Shown here: in pieces, positions 46,662 to 58,514 of the stretch | Layout: each line of letters starts with the position of its first letter | Numbering within the stretch: the stretch's first letter is position 1 | The notes under the pieces: model-generated | Databases searched by the model: none | The model's input: only the letters and a program-made list of their open reading frames with translations | Told to the model about the DNA's origin: nothing | NCBI GenBank assembly: GCA_033220425.1 | Contig: CM065651.1 | Span: 3,844,001 to 3,908,000 of the forward strand | Reading direction: 5' to 3' | DNA: 64,000 bases | Source of the DNA: Lepraria neglecta | Taxonomy: Eukaryota; Ascomycota; Lecanoromycetes; Lecanorales; Stereocaulaceae | Made by a program: the position numbers and the translations under genes

Positions 46662-47590
46662 GGTTAGTGGGAAAATACCGGGGTAGCAGATGAAGATGGG
46701 ATGTTGACGAAAGACAATCCATCCCAAATATTCGTTAGGGGATCCGGAGGGGCTTCATGCTGAAGGGTCTCAGTTTTAAACATTTGGCTGTGCGCGGAAT
46801 ATTAATTGGTAAAGCGCGTCATGGATATACATCACGGATGCGACTTCGTGGAGGCGGGTAGGCAAGTAAGACATGAGAGTTGCTCACGCGAAGTGGCGTC
46901 GATGCGCATAACTCTTAGCGGATTGAGACAACAATGGAACCCTTATTGCGCATTACAGCTTCAACCAACATTGTGTTGCACTCCTGAAAATGCTTTTCAA
47001 CCGCATATCTTTCGACCTCATGGCAGTTACGTGTGGTGTGGTGTGATGAAATATGATTCTAGAAATATGCAACTACCCCCTCATTTTTTTTCCTGAATGG
47101 AGCATATTAAGCCCTTGGGGCCCAATTAGCTAGGTGTATCATTCCTGACCTAATTGCATATTGCATCAGATTGCGGCAGTTTGAGGATTTGGACCTTTGT
47201 ATTGGGAAGGTCCTAGCCTTGGAAAACAGGAGGACAAATCCATTACACCCCAGAAGGTAAACGCTGCGAGAATCTGCAATGGACAAGAGCAAGAAAGACC
47301 CAACATGTGATTTTACGTCCCACTAATTTTTCGCTTGAAGGTAGTGTCTTGGATTCATGTGCAGAAGAATACACTCTGTTTTTCACTGAAATGGAAAACA
47401 CACATGATTTTTTAAATCTTCTTTCTCAAGAGCCGGAATCTCTCCCACACCTTCTTTCTTCCATATCGTCAAACTTCTTTTCAAGCCACTTGGAGTTCAT
47501 AATACTTCACGGAGAATTGCCCTCAATCATTCCGGCGCTTGAGCTTCGACTGCTTCCACTACATAGCACCGATAAGGACGAACCGAGAAC
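46662..47590. other. No gene seen
   Basis: Short frames without family resemblance. The right part is the likely promoter of the intact 2EXR gene. Confidence 0.5.
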
Positions 47591-48376
47591 ATGGCTTCAC
47601 TAAACACCGCCAATCTTCCGATTCAGTTGTTGGAACTGCCAATTGAGATTCGCTACATGGTTTATCGTTTCGCCTTACCAGCCGATCCAGTCCAACCTCC
47701 TGGACCCAGATTAACCAAAGTTTGGAGAGATAATTTTGGCCAATGGAGACGCTGTACTCCCTGGGACCAGCCGCAACACCCTTCCGTCAACATCTTCCTC
47801 GTATGCCGCCAATTCTACCGCGAGGCATCTTACATATTCTACACTCACACCCATTTTGTTATCAAAGTCGAGCAATATAAGGAAGGTCATTTTAGCACTC
47901 AGACTCAAACCCCACGCTTTGATTCAGTCGACGTATGGAGGAATCAGTATCAACGCGTTCGGAATATCGACCTTAAGTTGTCCTGGGACTTTTCTCAACC
48001 GGCCTCGAAGTGCTTGCATCTTTATCGTCCAAGCCGTCTGTTGGAGAACTTCCGGCATCTGAGAACACTTACTGTGAGATGGACGCCTTTCATAATACAT
48101 AGTGATGGTAAAAAGGTCACAACGTCTTCCCATTCCTTGGATAAGAATGAATGCCTGAAGTTGCTCAAGTCTCTTGAGTGGTTACCGAAGAGGCACCCAA
48201 ACTTGTGTATCGAGATAGAGACTTTTCGCTTGATGAAGGAGGCAGGGATATGTCATAAATTCAGTGCGTACAAGGAGTTGAGGAAGTATATTGAGGAGCT
48301 GAGAGAGACCACTAGGATGCCTGTTGGGCGGGGACGGCATGCTAATTTGGTCAAGTCCATTGGATATAGGGTTTGA
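47591..48376 (+). CDS. 2EXR-domain protein (intact copy 9)
   Basis: This single-exon frame of 261 residues from ATG 47591 is the only copy in the window with no lesion over the full family length. The 2EXR domain starts at about residue 12 (L-L-E-L-P-I-E-I-R-Y-M-V-Y-R-F-A-L) and includes I-F-L-V-C-R-Q-F-Y-R-E-A-S-Y-I-F-Y. It is followed by V-R-N-I-D-L-K-L-S-W, H-L-R-T-L-T-V-R-W and a basic C-terminus. The L-P-x-E-I-R start resembles an F-box, so a substrate-adaptor role is sometimes supposed, but no function is established. Confidence 0.85.
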   Translation: MASLNTANLPIQLLELPIEIRYMVYRFALPADPVQPPGPRLTKVWRDNFGQWRRCTPWDQPQHPSVNIFLVCRQFYREASYIFYTHTHFVIKVEQYKEGHFSTQTQTPRFDSVDVWRNQYQRVRNIDLKLSWDFSQPASKCLHLYRPSRLLENFRHLRTLTVRWTPFIIHSDGKKVTTSSHSLDKNECLKLLKSLEWLPKRHPNLCIEIETFRLMKEAGICHKFSAYKELRKYIEELRETTRMPVGRGRHANLVKSIGYRV

Positions 48377-49449
48377 GAAGGGTTCTTGGAGGAATATATG
48401 GGTCAAGTGGGTAGAAATCATTAGAGCTTAAGAGTTGACGGACAGTGTGTGTTACCGTTAGGCAAATCAATAAGACTATATTACTGCAGCTAAATCAAGG
48501 ATGAGGATTCGAGAAGTCCGCTACTTCTCAATTGCGTAATCGATCATGTGAAGGGCACCTACTTGTCAGAGTTTTCAGTCTTTGAGGCATGTATGAGGGC
48601 AGCTGAATGGGGTCACACCAGTCGTTGAGTCTTGCGATACCTTGACAGGGATAGAACGAGACTCGTTCTTCATACATAGGCGAGTCTAAATTCCTGGAGA
48701 TTTCCTAAAGCATTTTGCCATTCAACGGGCAAGGATTGGCGACCTCTAGACTGATAGGTAAGTACACGAGCAGGATGGCTGTATATCTTCAAACCTGCTA
48801 AGCAGCGATATCGTTATTCGATAAACTGCTTGTCTAAGAAGTCTGCATCATTTCAAGCACGTCGAGCATCAATCTTACCATACGATGGGCAGCCTGAGAG
48901 CAAACCCTCAAAGATTTTGAAGTTCGTCGAGCGTCAATGCTGTTAGTTGACACTTTAATTGAGCACGATTTCTGGACGACTTCAGAATACTCAAGCGCCT
49001 GAGCTGCTAGTTCAAGGGGTAGTTTGAGGCGTTGAGGGACCAGTCCAATGGGGGTTTGCTTTCGACTCCCCACAAACCCACCCATGGTATAGCATTCATC
49101 CAACCTTCACATGGGTTGTATGCTATCACGTTTGAGGAAGATGGAAAACGATGGAGGTGAAGTTATCGTTCTAGAATGGGCTGCTTCACTCTTTCATGTG
49201 CCCCTTTGAAGATTACCTTGCCCATATATTTCACATTTTCACATGCCACCGGAAAAATCATATACAATTCAAATAGGCATACATATATACAAATTTTGAA
49301 TTTCCATACCCTGGAGCGCATCTTCTTGTCGCCAGCTTCTCTAGACTTCATCCAATCCACTGCGCCCTGTTTGATCTGATTTGATACACAATCATTCGTT
49401 CTTCGACAGCAAGAATCCCCCTGTACAGCGAAGGTACTGGGCTAGAAAC
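48377..49449. other. No convincing gene
   Basis: A minus-strand frame of 89 codons (48834-49103) has no recognisable domain or splice partners. The last part is the upstream region of the next 2EXR copy. Confidence 0.5.
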
Positions 49450-49782
49450 ATGGACCATAACTTCTCAGATACGATGACAAAGCCTCTTGCCCACGATCCT
49501 GCTACGAAAGTGGACGCGGAGGGTCATGATGAAGAATGACAAGTGGTGACCTCGAAGAGAAAGGCTAGAGCCCTTTCCCGTCCTGAGTTGGCAAGTTTCC
49601 AGCCCGCTCTTGTAGATACAGGAATCACCGGACTCAGCCTAAGTAGTTCTGCGGAAGAGAACAAGCCTCACGGAAGACAGTCGTCGCTAGCCTCAATATC
49701 TCAGTCCAAGAACCGTTTACTGGATCATCTGTCCAGGAAGAATGGAAGTGCCTCCTTACCCCAACACGCGAACCCACTGACC

Positions 49783-50445
49783 ATGACGCCTCTTCGCGTT
49801 TCCAAAAGTTTCCAAATGCTGGCCTCACCGACCACTTTGGGCGACATGGCACCCAGCTTTCCCTTCATGAAGCTTCCAGCAGAACTACGAAACATGGTAC
49901 ACCGCCAAGCTCTGGAGCCTATCTTTGTAGGCACTCACGGAAATCCAGTTTATTATTTAGACCAAGACTTTCCTCTGTTGAACCTCCAACTGACCAGCCG
50001 CCAAGTCTATCAAGAAGCTTCCGAAATTGTCTTCCGAAACGGCGATTTCATGATCCCAGCCCATTTCTACCGTTCTATTATCCCATGGGTGGGGAAACGA
50101 TTTGCCGACCTTCTAGCACTCAAGCAATTAGCGCTCTATGATTTTGCTAGGGACCATCCCATCACGAACATGACGATTTTCATCACATGGTATACCTTTG
50201 CCTTGGCGAGTGCGTCGCCGCATTTTTTCGAAGAGGATTTGAGTTGCATATGTGAGATCTTACCTCAATTCAAAGGGCTCCGATGCCTCAAGGTGGAATG
50301 GCAAAATTTTATCTTGGAGGCATCGGAGGAGTCTAGGCGAGTTGGAATTTGTACGAATTTCGCGTATGAGTTCTTGATGGTCTCAGGGCCTTTGAAGCGG
50401 CTTCAATTGCGGCATCCGGAGATTACTATTGAGTTGGCACATTGA
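49783..50445 (+). CDS. 2EXR-domain protein (copy 10), possible N-terminal truncation
   Basis: ATG 49783 gives 220 residues with a complete domain (F-P-F-M-K-L-P-A-E-L-R-N-M-V-H-R, then L-T-S-R-Q-V-Y-Q-E-A-S-E-I-V-F), N-M-T-I-F-I-T-W and L-R-C-L-K-V-E-W. The frame is open upstream to 49540. It connects in frame to an earlier ATG at 49450 (M-D-H-N-F-S-D-T-M-T-K-P-L), from which it is separated by one TGA (49537-49539). Either the original start was 49450 and a nonsense mutation forced use of 49783, or 49450 is a short upstream ORF. Confidence 0.7.
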   Translation: MTPLRVSKSFQMLASPTTLGDMAPSFPFMKLPAELRNMVHRQALEPIFVGTHGNPVYYLDQDFPLLNLQLTSRQVYQEASEIVFRNGDFMIPAHFYRSIIPWVGKRFADLLALKQLALYDFARDHPITNMTIFITWYTFALASASPHFFEEDLSCICEILPQFKGLRCLKVEWQNFILEASEESRRVGICTNFAYEFLMVSGPLKRLQLRHPEITIELAH

Positions 50446-51005
50446 TCAGGGGCCCCGACGTGGATAGATGTGGGGTGTGAGGCTATAAGAAGGTGATGGC
50501 TGGTTATTCGAATTAGTTGGATGCAATGGAAGGAATTGAGGAGGATTGTTGAGTGGGAAGTCCATGGATTGGTTGCGTGGATATATCAGCTGATAGGACC
50601 TCATCTGTTGCATAGCGAGGCCAGCACTCTTCGATCGAAGCATCGACGTCTATAGTCAGATAGCCGGCTCGATCCTGCCTTCTCAAATACATCATCGTGC
50701 ATTACTTGTGCGCTGTTCTCTGGAAACACACTACTAGGAAACTAGGCTCACATTACTTGCTCTTAATTTCTCACGGCATTAAGCGTTTCAGAGTCAGTGC
50801 CAAGAGGAGAATTGTTGCCCATGCAGCATAACAACCCCACGGTCACAATCACACGGGAAAATCAGTCTTTGATAGACAACGCGTATAAAAGGCAAAGACT
50901 CCGTCACAATTATGTCCAGGACTTGAATTTCTTCACGCGCAAATACTGTACCTTTACATACTCGACGATTGATATAACAAGGAAGGAATTAGCATGGCTT
51001 TAACA

Positions 51006-51649
51006 ATGTCGACATCTAGCATCAACTCGCCAGAGTCTGGTCGAGTCAGTGATCGTTCTCCAGTATTGGACCTTCCTCCTGAGCTCCGCAACATGGTCTA
51101 CTGTCACACCTTCGCCCCCGTTCCGAACATCTTGGACGAATCGAAAGCCTGAAAGATATCCCAGATGGTTCCCTAGCAAGGACTGGCATTCCAAATAAGA
51201 CTACAATTTTAGGTCTCCTGCTCACAAACTGACATACACATCAAGAGGTAGAGTCTATCCTCTATCATTATGGGCACTTTGTTATCTCTATGCCCGCTGT
51301 CTGTAGACAGCACACACCCAGCAGTTAGCTATCAAATCTGGCCGCCAAAGCCGAGAAACTCCCTGGTAGGGCACGGCATCTTGAGGTTTAATTGTACAAT
51401 TTCGTAGACCACTTGTTATCAGGCATACTGCTCAGGAAGGGATTGGAGATTGTCTGTCAGAGATTGCGAGATCGTGACTTTCTCGAAACCGTAATAGTAA
51501 GGTTAAGGTACTTTGTGTGTGATGAGGAGGGAAAGAGAATGGAAGGCGAGGATTCGCCTGAAGTGAACATATATTCGGCTGTGCTTAAGGGTCTCAGAGC
51601 GTTGCAGAGAAGAAAGCCAGAGCTACAGGTCAAGATGTATTCAGACTGA
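51006..51649 (+). pseudogene. 2EXR-domain pseudogene 11
   Basis: ATG 51006 leads into V-L-D-L-P-P-E-L-R-N-M-V-Y and stops at about 51150. A decayed stretch (about 51210-51300) still reads L-L-L-T-N and E-V-E-S-I-L-Y-H-Y-G-H-F-V-I. The C-terminal part is an open frame at 51392-51649 (F-L-E-T-V-I-V-R-L-R-Y, K-P-E-L-Q-V-K-M). Several stops and frame changes lie between. Confidence 0.72.
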
Positions 51650-52458
51650 GGAAAGAGGTGGGAAATAATCAGTGTAAGAATGGATGTTAAAAGGCCGAGA
51701 TATGGTCGCTGAACAATAGATCAATGTGTATAGTGAAACATAGAGACGGGGAGCCATCTCCTGCATTTCCTTGACATCTCAACGGTGGTCTTATTTCGCC
51801 TTGGCCTCCGTCTGTTGCCGTTTTATTTTCCTGTCTATGATCGTCGAGTCGAGGAAAGGCTGGGGGGTCCTTTGCGATGAGAACATGTGTACTGTGAGGC
51901 TATTAGATCGGACCTAGTACAACAAAAAGATTTTGATGATCATACATACCTTCTGATTGAGCATCCTTACTGCGTTCCTTGAGCAATATTTCTCCAGGAG
52001 ATACTGCTGAATGTGCGTACGAAGCTTGCCCGAGGCCTGACTTTGAGGCCGACAAGTAGCTCCTCAAGAGCTTCCTTCGTGGTGACTGTGTTGCAAGGTC
52101 TTGTGCCATGCTGGTCTTCATGTTGTACGGCTAGCACGTTGCAGGAATGAGTCACCGTTTGGGGATTAGTACCAGAAAAGGCGCTGAAGCACAAACTTCT
52201 AGCCTTCACTCATTTCCTCATCGGAGGTTTCTCTCCTTTGTAATAGTCACTTGTCTTGGGTTCAACCCCATAATCATGCCTGGACAGTACTTACCCAGCG
52301 CATACAACTAGTGATTTCTCTGGTACCTTACCTTCGCAATTTTATGCCAAGACTCCCGCTCCGCCGAAGATTTGCCGAGACATCATCTCCACAGGAAGGT
52401 GACGAAGACCACCGATACCGGCCCCAAGGCATACCGCCCTACGCACGTCCTCGGATCC
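51650..52458. other. No gene seen
   Basis: The left part follows the pseudogene and the right part is upstream of the transcription factor. Frames on the minus strand (51903-52209) have no family resemblance. An upstream exon of the transcription factor cannot be excluded. Confidence 0.45.
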
Positions 52459-55258
52459 ATGAACGCGCACCCGGGACTTGGTCGTCCCCAAAGCAGTGCA
52501 GGGAGTGTAGGGGCTCCTACCGATGCAACGCTGAGCCCAGTCAGCTCCAAGGGAAAGAGGAGACGCATACAGGAAGATAGCTCGCCTGGGAGCGGGGATG
52601 ATGGGTATGATGCCAATGGGAATGGCAGCGATAAGAGGAGACAGCCCGGTGTGAAGAGAGCTTGCAATGAGTGCAGGCAGCAGAAGGTGAGCCAGGAGAG
52701 GGGACTTGCGCCATATACCCACATATGTAGAGGGAAAATCCCCACAGACGATGGCCTTCTGAATGGTATTTGGGTGATTCAGGGACAAGTGCAGAGGAAC
52801 CACCCCAGCTCGTTTTAGCCTGCAGCGTATGCCAGCTTCACGGATCCAGCTTTGATGGGGCAAGTGCCCATAGAAGGGACGTCGTTCGCGGGGATTTACG
52901 CTTCTGCATCTAACCGTTTAGTTATCGAGTCATCTTTCTGTTGAGACTGAGGAACTCCCCACGAAAAAGCTGAGCTGATTGTGTAACCATAGCTACGATG
53001 CGATGTCGTCACAGAACCTACCTACATGACCTGCTCGAGATGTCAACGCCTGAACCTCGAGTGCAAAATCGAATCCAACTTCAAAAGAGTGGGCAAACGT
53101 AGCAAAAATGCTGAGATGGAAAGAGAGATCGTGGAGCTGAGGAAGCAGCTGGCTAGCCAGCAGACTTCACCCACCGCCGCTGGACCTTCGATCAAAACCT
53201 CCCTAAGCGCGTCCGCGAGCCCTACTATATCGCAACTACCTTCACATGCGGACCAATATATGGGATCTGTAGCTGTGGGCTCTGAAGAAGCCGTAGCATC
53301 TTTGATGGATCTACGCTCTGGTCGCGAAGGTGGCACCTTCATGAGAAGCCCAAATGCCCAGCTTCTGCGCACTCGACAGCTCGGGGAAGTGTTCTTAACG
53401 CACGACCGCGTACAGGACTTATTCCAGCAGTACGTGACACCCGCAATATATATGTACATACTTTTGTTGACCACGTCAGGTTCTTTACCTTTTATCATCC
53501 CTTTCTTCCCTTCCTTGACCCATCACAACCTCCCGATTATTACTACAACACAAACCTCCTCCGCTTCTGGGTTATTATAAGTGTTGCTGCGCGGCGTACT
53601 GACCCGGAGTTGTTGACTTCTTTGACTGCGCCATTGACAGAACTACTATGGAAAACTCTCGCCGATGTCCCTCAGAATTATATTGTCGTGAAGGCTTTAT
53701 GCCTGCTTTGTACTTGGCCGCTGCCTATCAGCAGTACATCGTCCGATCCGACCTTCATGCTTGCGGCGTTAATGGTCCAGGTCGCTATGCAGGTGGGTCT
53801 TCATCGACCTTCGCATACACAAGACTTCACAAAATTCAAAGTTGAGCTATTGGACGAAGAGTTGAAAGATCGTATAAGGACTTGGGCTGCTTGTAACGGC
53901 GTTGCTCAACGAGTTTCCACAGGCTATGGTCAACCTCCGATGACGCTTTATGATTGGACCCTTGCCCCTACTGGCCCAGTCGAGTCCAGCTTCAGACTTC
54001 CCCCCGAGGTTGAGGGTCGACTACTCATCGAGAGGTTTAGCAACAATGTTACGAAAGCCTTGTATAGCAACCACTCTGACCCTGTGGGGCTGGCGAACGA
54101 AAACGAGCGTTCTGTGTTGACGACGTTCCTTCAGAGGGAGTACGAAGATTTGGAGCAGAAGCTCAAAACTGATCAATCAAGTATGAATTTTCCATCTAGA
54201 TATTTCCCTCTGCTTCCCCTTTGCTCTCATTCGGAGTACCCATGATATCAACCTTGAATAGATGATGCCACATTGAAATGTTATCTTTGTTTGGCTTTTC
54301 TCCCCACTCATCAACCCGAAATCTGAGGATCAATTTTGAAAACATGTCTAATACTGAACTGCTTAGCAATCTCAACACTCTATCTTCGCGCGGCCGGCCT
54401 CCATTTCCGCCTCTCGGCATTCTTCGATTCTCCCAGCTCCAAAGAATATCTCGTCGACCTCCTTCACCTATACCTTGCGAGTGTTTCCTTCCTCGAAACT
54501 ACATTCGAGCTCGAGTCGTCAGGCCTATTAGCCTACTCCACCAATTACATTCTCCAGATGATCATCGCTGCCGGCTTCACACTTCTGAAGCTTTTAAACA
54601 GCTTCTTCGCAAACCATATAGACTTTGAACAAGGCCGAAGTCTGTTCAATCGCACCATCTGGGCAATCAGGAAAATCAGTGTTAGCACCAATGATCTTCC
54701 CTCTAGGCTTGCTGAAGTACTGGCACAGCTTTGGAAGGGCAGTGGAGCATCTTCAAGGCAGATGCCCAACGGAAATGCTACGTCAGATAATTCACTACAG
54801 TTGAAAGTGAAGTGCAGGATGAGCATGAGCTTGGTATTTGACTCGGTATGGAGATGGAGGGAGGAGTTCCAAGCCCAAGAACGTGGCAATCTCGATTGTA
54901 TGTGCTCTATTTTTTGCATGTTTCGGTGGGCTTATTACCCCATGTGTTGGACTGAACCAACTTCAACTGTCCCTATACTTGTCTACTTTAGTTGGGAGTT
55001 TCCCATGGTTGTGTGCTAACATCATGTTTAGCTGCCGTCAAGAACCCTACGAACCCCGACTCCGCCGTCGAGAGCTCAGCGAATTCGGTCGCAGATCACA
55101 GCTTAGCCCCCTCGAATGCATTCGGTGATACGATCACTCCTGATGGCTTTGAGCCTAACTATGAGGTTTTTGACCCGTTGAACTGGATGTTGGATGGGCT
55201 TGTGGAGTTTCCTTACAGTATGCCCGGGGTACCCGAGATGGAGGTGGGTATGAGCTGA
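52459..55258 (+). CDS. Zn2Cys6 transcription factor, Leu3/War1-like
   Basis: Exons 52459-52686, 52993-53429, 53480-54180, 54367-54897 and 55032-55258 give 707 residues. An optional 18-nt exon at 54262-54279 would give 713. The binuclear zinc cluster spans the first 306-bp intron: A-C-N-E-C-R-Q-Q-K, then L-R-C-D, then C-S-R-C-Q-R-L-N-L-E-C. It is followed by a basic/coiled stretch (F-K-R-V-G-K-R-S-K-N-A-E-M-E-R). A-C-x-E-C-R-Q-Q-K and this linker resemble yeast Leu3. The fungal regulatory domain follows (F-Y-H-P-F-L-P-F-L-D, A-M-Q-V-G-L-H-R-P, Y-L-R-A-A-G-L-H-F-R-L). The C-terminus is acidic and may activate transcription. Targets are not known. Confidence 0.85.
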
Positions 55259-55356
55259 CGGTTTTAAATGGCTGATGATTAGATGAACATAGAACGATTT
55301 AATAGATAGCTTGTCCATAAAGTGCGTGCAAATCCCTGAATAAAAGTTTCAAATAT

Positions 55357-55790
55357 AGGACCAGCCTCTTAAAATAGGACCACTTCGCTCCATTGATCTA
55401 TATCATCAACGTCCAAACCGGGGAACCATCCCACCAACGGGGACGTTGGGTCGCTTTGATCTAGAATCATACACTCTCAAACATGGGGCCAGCCCCTCAA
55501 GAGGACCACCTGGCTACTGCAGTCTAATATCATCAATGCTGAAATTGCGGATTAAACCCCCCATAGAACCGTCGTACCGTTCTGGCCGGGTTTATAAATG
55601 CATAGAAACAGTAGACCAGCCTCTCAATAGGACTACTGCGTCGCTTTGATCGTGTCCCAGTAAAAGCTCAAGATGGGAACCAGTCCCTCCAAACAGAAAA
55701 CCAGGTATGCCTTCGATGAAATCCCCGAAGCTCTTGCATGGGGTCCAACCCCTCGGAAAGACTGTCGTGCTTATTGGGTCCCTCAAGCTG
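55357..55790. repeat. Degenerate ~64-bp tandem repeat, about seven units
   Basis: A core like GACCAGCCCCTCAA-AGGACCAC recurs near 55358, 55425, 55487, 55553, 55613, 55679 and 55745, at spacings of 60-67 bp. Units are strongly diverged, with GCTTTGATC and ATCATCAA as other shared words. Confidence 0.65.
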
Positions 55791-55872
55791 CCCTGGAATA
55801 TTGACTACCCATCAGGATCTCACAGGCATTGCGGGCTGGATCGCTGAGCGAATGGCTTCTTGACGATATCTC

Positions 55873-56387
55873 CTACTGGTTCTTCTCTTTGCTAGGCTCG
55901 GCAGGAACGCCCTGTTCGCCTGGTATCTTGTACGGGCGATCGCTAACCATGTAATTAGCCCTCACTGCAAGTGAAGAAAGAGGGTATTCAACATACCTCG
56001 ATTCCAAGTATGGTAGTGGTCCTAATATATAATCGTCTCCCTCTTGACACGTGCTTGCAGGTCTTTGTCCACCTTGCCCATCATCTTGGAGTCTCACGCT
56101 CCGACAGTAAGCCCCAACAGACCGCGGCTCGGCTAGGCGCTGTCTCATGGATTCAGAAAGAAAGCCTTGCTCTTGACGATGTTCGTCGATCGCCATGCGA
56201 TAGCAATGTTCGCGTAGATGGCGTGCCTGGAGCATGATCCACTTCTGTCTTATTCTCGACTTCTATAGACATCATCTCCTGTTCTTCAATAATAGAGCAC
56301 ACTCGGGGTATTTTGGTCACGCCTGTTGAGGCCACGACGCGGAGGTTGGTGCTTGGTGGGGCTTTGACTGTCCTTTGCTAGAGAAGA
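55873..56387 (-). pseudogene. Possible decayed hypothetical gene
   Basis: A minus-strand ATG at 56387 starts M-S-S-L-A-K-D-S-Q-S-P-T-K, which soon stops. A second frame from 56235 runs 120 codons and ends P-A-E-P-S-K-E-K-N-Q. Composition looks coding-like but I recognise no family, and joining the two needs a frame change I cannot explain by an intron. Confidence 0.3.
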
Positions 56388-57470
56388 CATCCTAGCTCTC
56401 GGGCTTGTGAGGAGGAAAGAAGCGGTACTCGCTGTCGTGTGTAGTATTGCGATGGGCTTGCGCCGACCGGAAACCGAAGTCGTCTCAAGAATTCCCTGAC
56501 GACTTCGTGTCTGTATATAGGAAATGGAAAGGGTGTGTATGGATTAAGACTCGAATGTAACTCCTCATTTGCTAGGGGCGTCGAGAGGTATTTCGCGTCT
56601 GATTTGAGAGAGATGGTACTCGGGGAACATCCTAGGTGTAAGGTAAGTGCAAGCAACTTATAAAGAGATCTTCATGTCAAGAGCTTGGGTGTCTGACGAT
56701 CAGGGGGAACCGTAGGAGAAATCATAACAGCGCGAGCAGAACTCGTTTCAGGGTGTCATGACCATTATACGCCGCCTAATCAGGCTTCTCACATGTCTCG
56801 GCACTGGGCCACTGTGTCCCTCGTTGGTCGAGAGCTCAGTGCTTCTGCGACCGGTCCGTTTGCTCGTTGGACTTACTTCCCCGCGAGGAGGCTCGGTCTG
56901 GTCCTCGCGTCGAGCTCACCAATACTGGCCATCAGTAATTTCCGGCAAGCAGGCTGTATGACTTAGCTGTTTCATATGTCGAAAAGCAGAGCTCTGAAGT
57001 TCATGAGGTGCCTATGTGCTCTGTCATTGATCTAACATGTCGATGTACCAGCTAGCTGGGCCGGGAACATAATAAGGCTGAAACTTGGAGGCTTGTCCTC
57101 TCTCCCTGCTGGAAAGTCCTCTTCCCGCGTCAGCGATACACAACAGTCACGCTTGAAATCGCTTCATCGTGGATCAGAAATGATCTCACCTAGCCCCCGC
57201 CATGAATGCAGTCCTTTTGCGGACGCGTGCTGAAGCACTATCACTGTCAGTGGCTTGTCGGGGCCTGGCCCTTCACACCCGTCAATCAGCGCCCGGGGTC
57301 TTCGATCTAGATGCTTTGCTCGCCTCCTGAGGACGTAGTATCCTTGCAAACCTATCTCATGACTCTTCAGGGCTACAAGGATTTTTACTACCACATCTAA
57401 GCCTAAGGGTGGGAAGGCACGAACTCTTCTAGCGAAACGAATACCACGCTCGATACTTCCTATTACAAGG
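56388..57470. other. No convincing gene
   Basis: Short frames on both strands, none with known motifs. Possibly decayed intergenic DNA before the Clr5-like remnant. Confidence 0.4.
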
Positions 57471-58514
57471 ATGGCTGTCACCAAGACTGAACTGACTGCA
57501 AGGCTCGAACCAGCTAAAAGACAGTTTCATCAATGGTTCTACCGCGAATTTGATTCAATCCGACAAATCAAGGACTATCCAAGGCTCTACGCAGCATCTC
57601 CGACTACGACTTCGAAGCCGAGTAAGTGGTCTCGTTCGCCATCATTCGATGTCAATCTGCTAATTGGTATGACCTACAGTGAAGGCCAATGGAAGAACCG
57701 CCAACGTCAATGGAACAAGGAATGGGTCGACAATGGTCGCGGATGAGCATGTCGACAAGGGAGAGGCACCGCATCAGAAGATGGAATACTGGAGTGGCAT
57801 TGAGCGAGGTGGTTTGTAAGCTTACAATCTATGCTCTACCTTACTCTACCGGGAACTGAAGCTGATGAAGACCTAGAAACCGCTAAGGATCTGTTAGCGA
57901 TACCTCGTATACTCCTTCAATGTTATCTACACCCTCCTAAAATACCTCCTACCCTCTCAATATTCAATCCCATATTTCCATACACACCTCATATGCCGAT
58001 CCTGGTGTTGTAAAATGGACGGACTCGGTCTCTGAATCCTTCGCAGACATTGCCCTACCCCCGCTACCATCTGATGACCAGGTCAGCGAGGATCAATATG
58101 TCACGGAGGGCTATCATGAGCAATCCGTCTTTCAGCAGACAGCAATGGAATCATCGCCAGTCAGTGTTCCCCAATTGAATACCATCTACGCATCTAGCGT
58201 CCGTTCAAGGCCATACATTAGCGGGATGGAACGATCTTGTTTCAACACTCCGGGGCCTACTCCTACCATACCTATATTTTTGCTACCAGGGTCAGACTCC
58301 ATCCCGTAAGCGCACTTCAGATGAGATCTCGATGGGAAACAGATGTCAGCGTCCAAATGCCCGCCTCCTCTACACGGATGAGATTACATAGTCAGCGATC
58401 GAATTGTTTTCAGGGAATCGGCGGACCTTCGTCATCTACACAGAGAACTGCGAGGACAGATTTAAGAAGATGCTCGCTTTACAGCGTAATATACGAAAGA
58501 AAGGACAAGAATGA
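57471..58514 (+). pseudogene. Clr5-like gene remnant
   Basis: ATG 57471 opens A-K-R-Q-F-H-Q-W-F-Y-R-E, followed about 150 bp on by G-Q-W-K-N-R-Q-R-Q-W-N-K. This matches the two ends of the Clr5-type N-terminal helix domain seen intact at 61865. Later pieces (58020-58310, disordered, Ser/Pro-rich; 58340-58514, R-R-T-F-V-I-Y-T-E-N-C-E-D-R-F-K-K-M) still look coding but are cut by several stops. The domain also lacks its central part, so this is a broken relative of the gene at 61865. Confidence 0.55.

Noticed and set aside
51903-52209. Minus-strand frames as a small gene
   Set aside because: Two overlapping frames, no domain and no clear splice structure. Left as unassigned.
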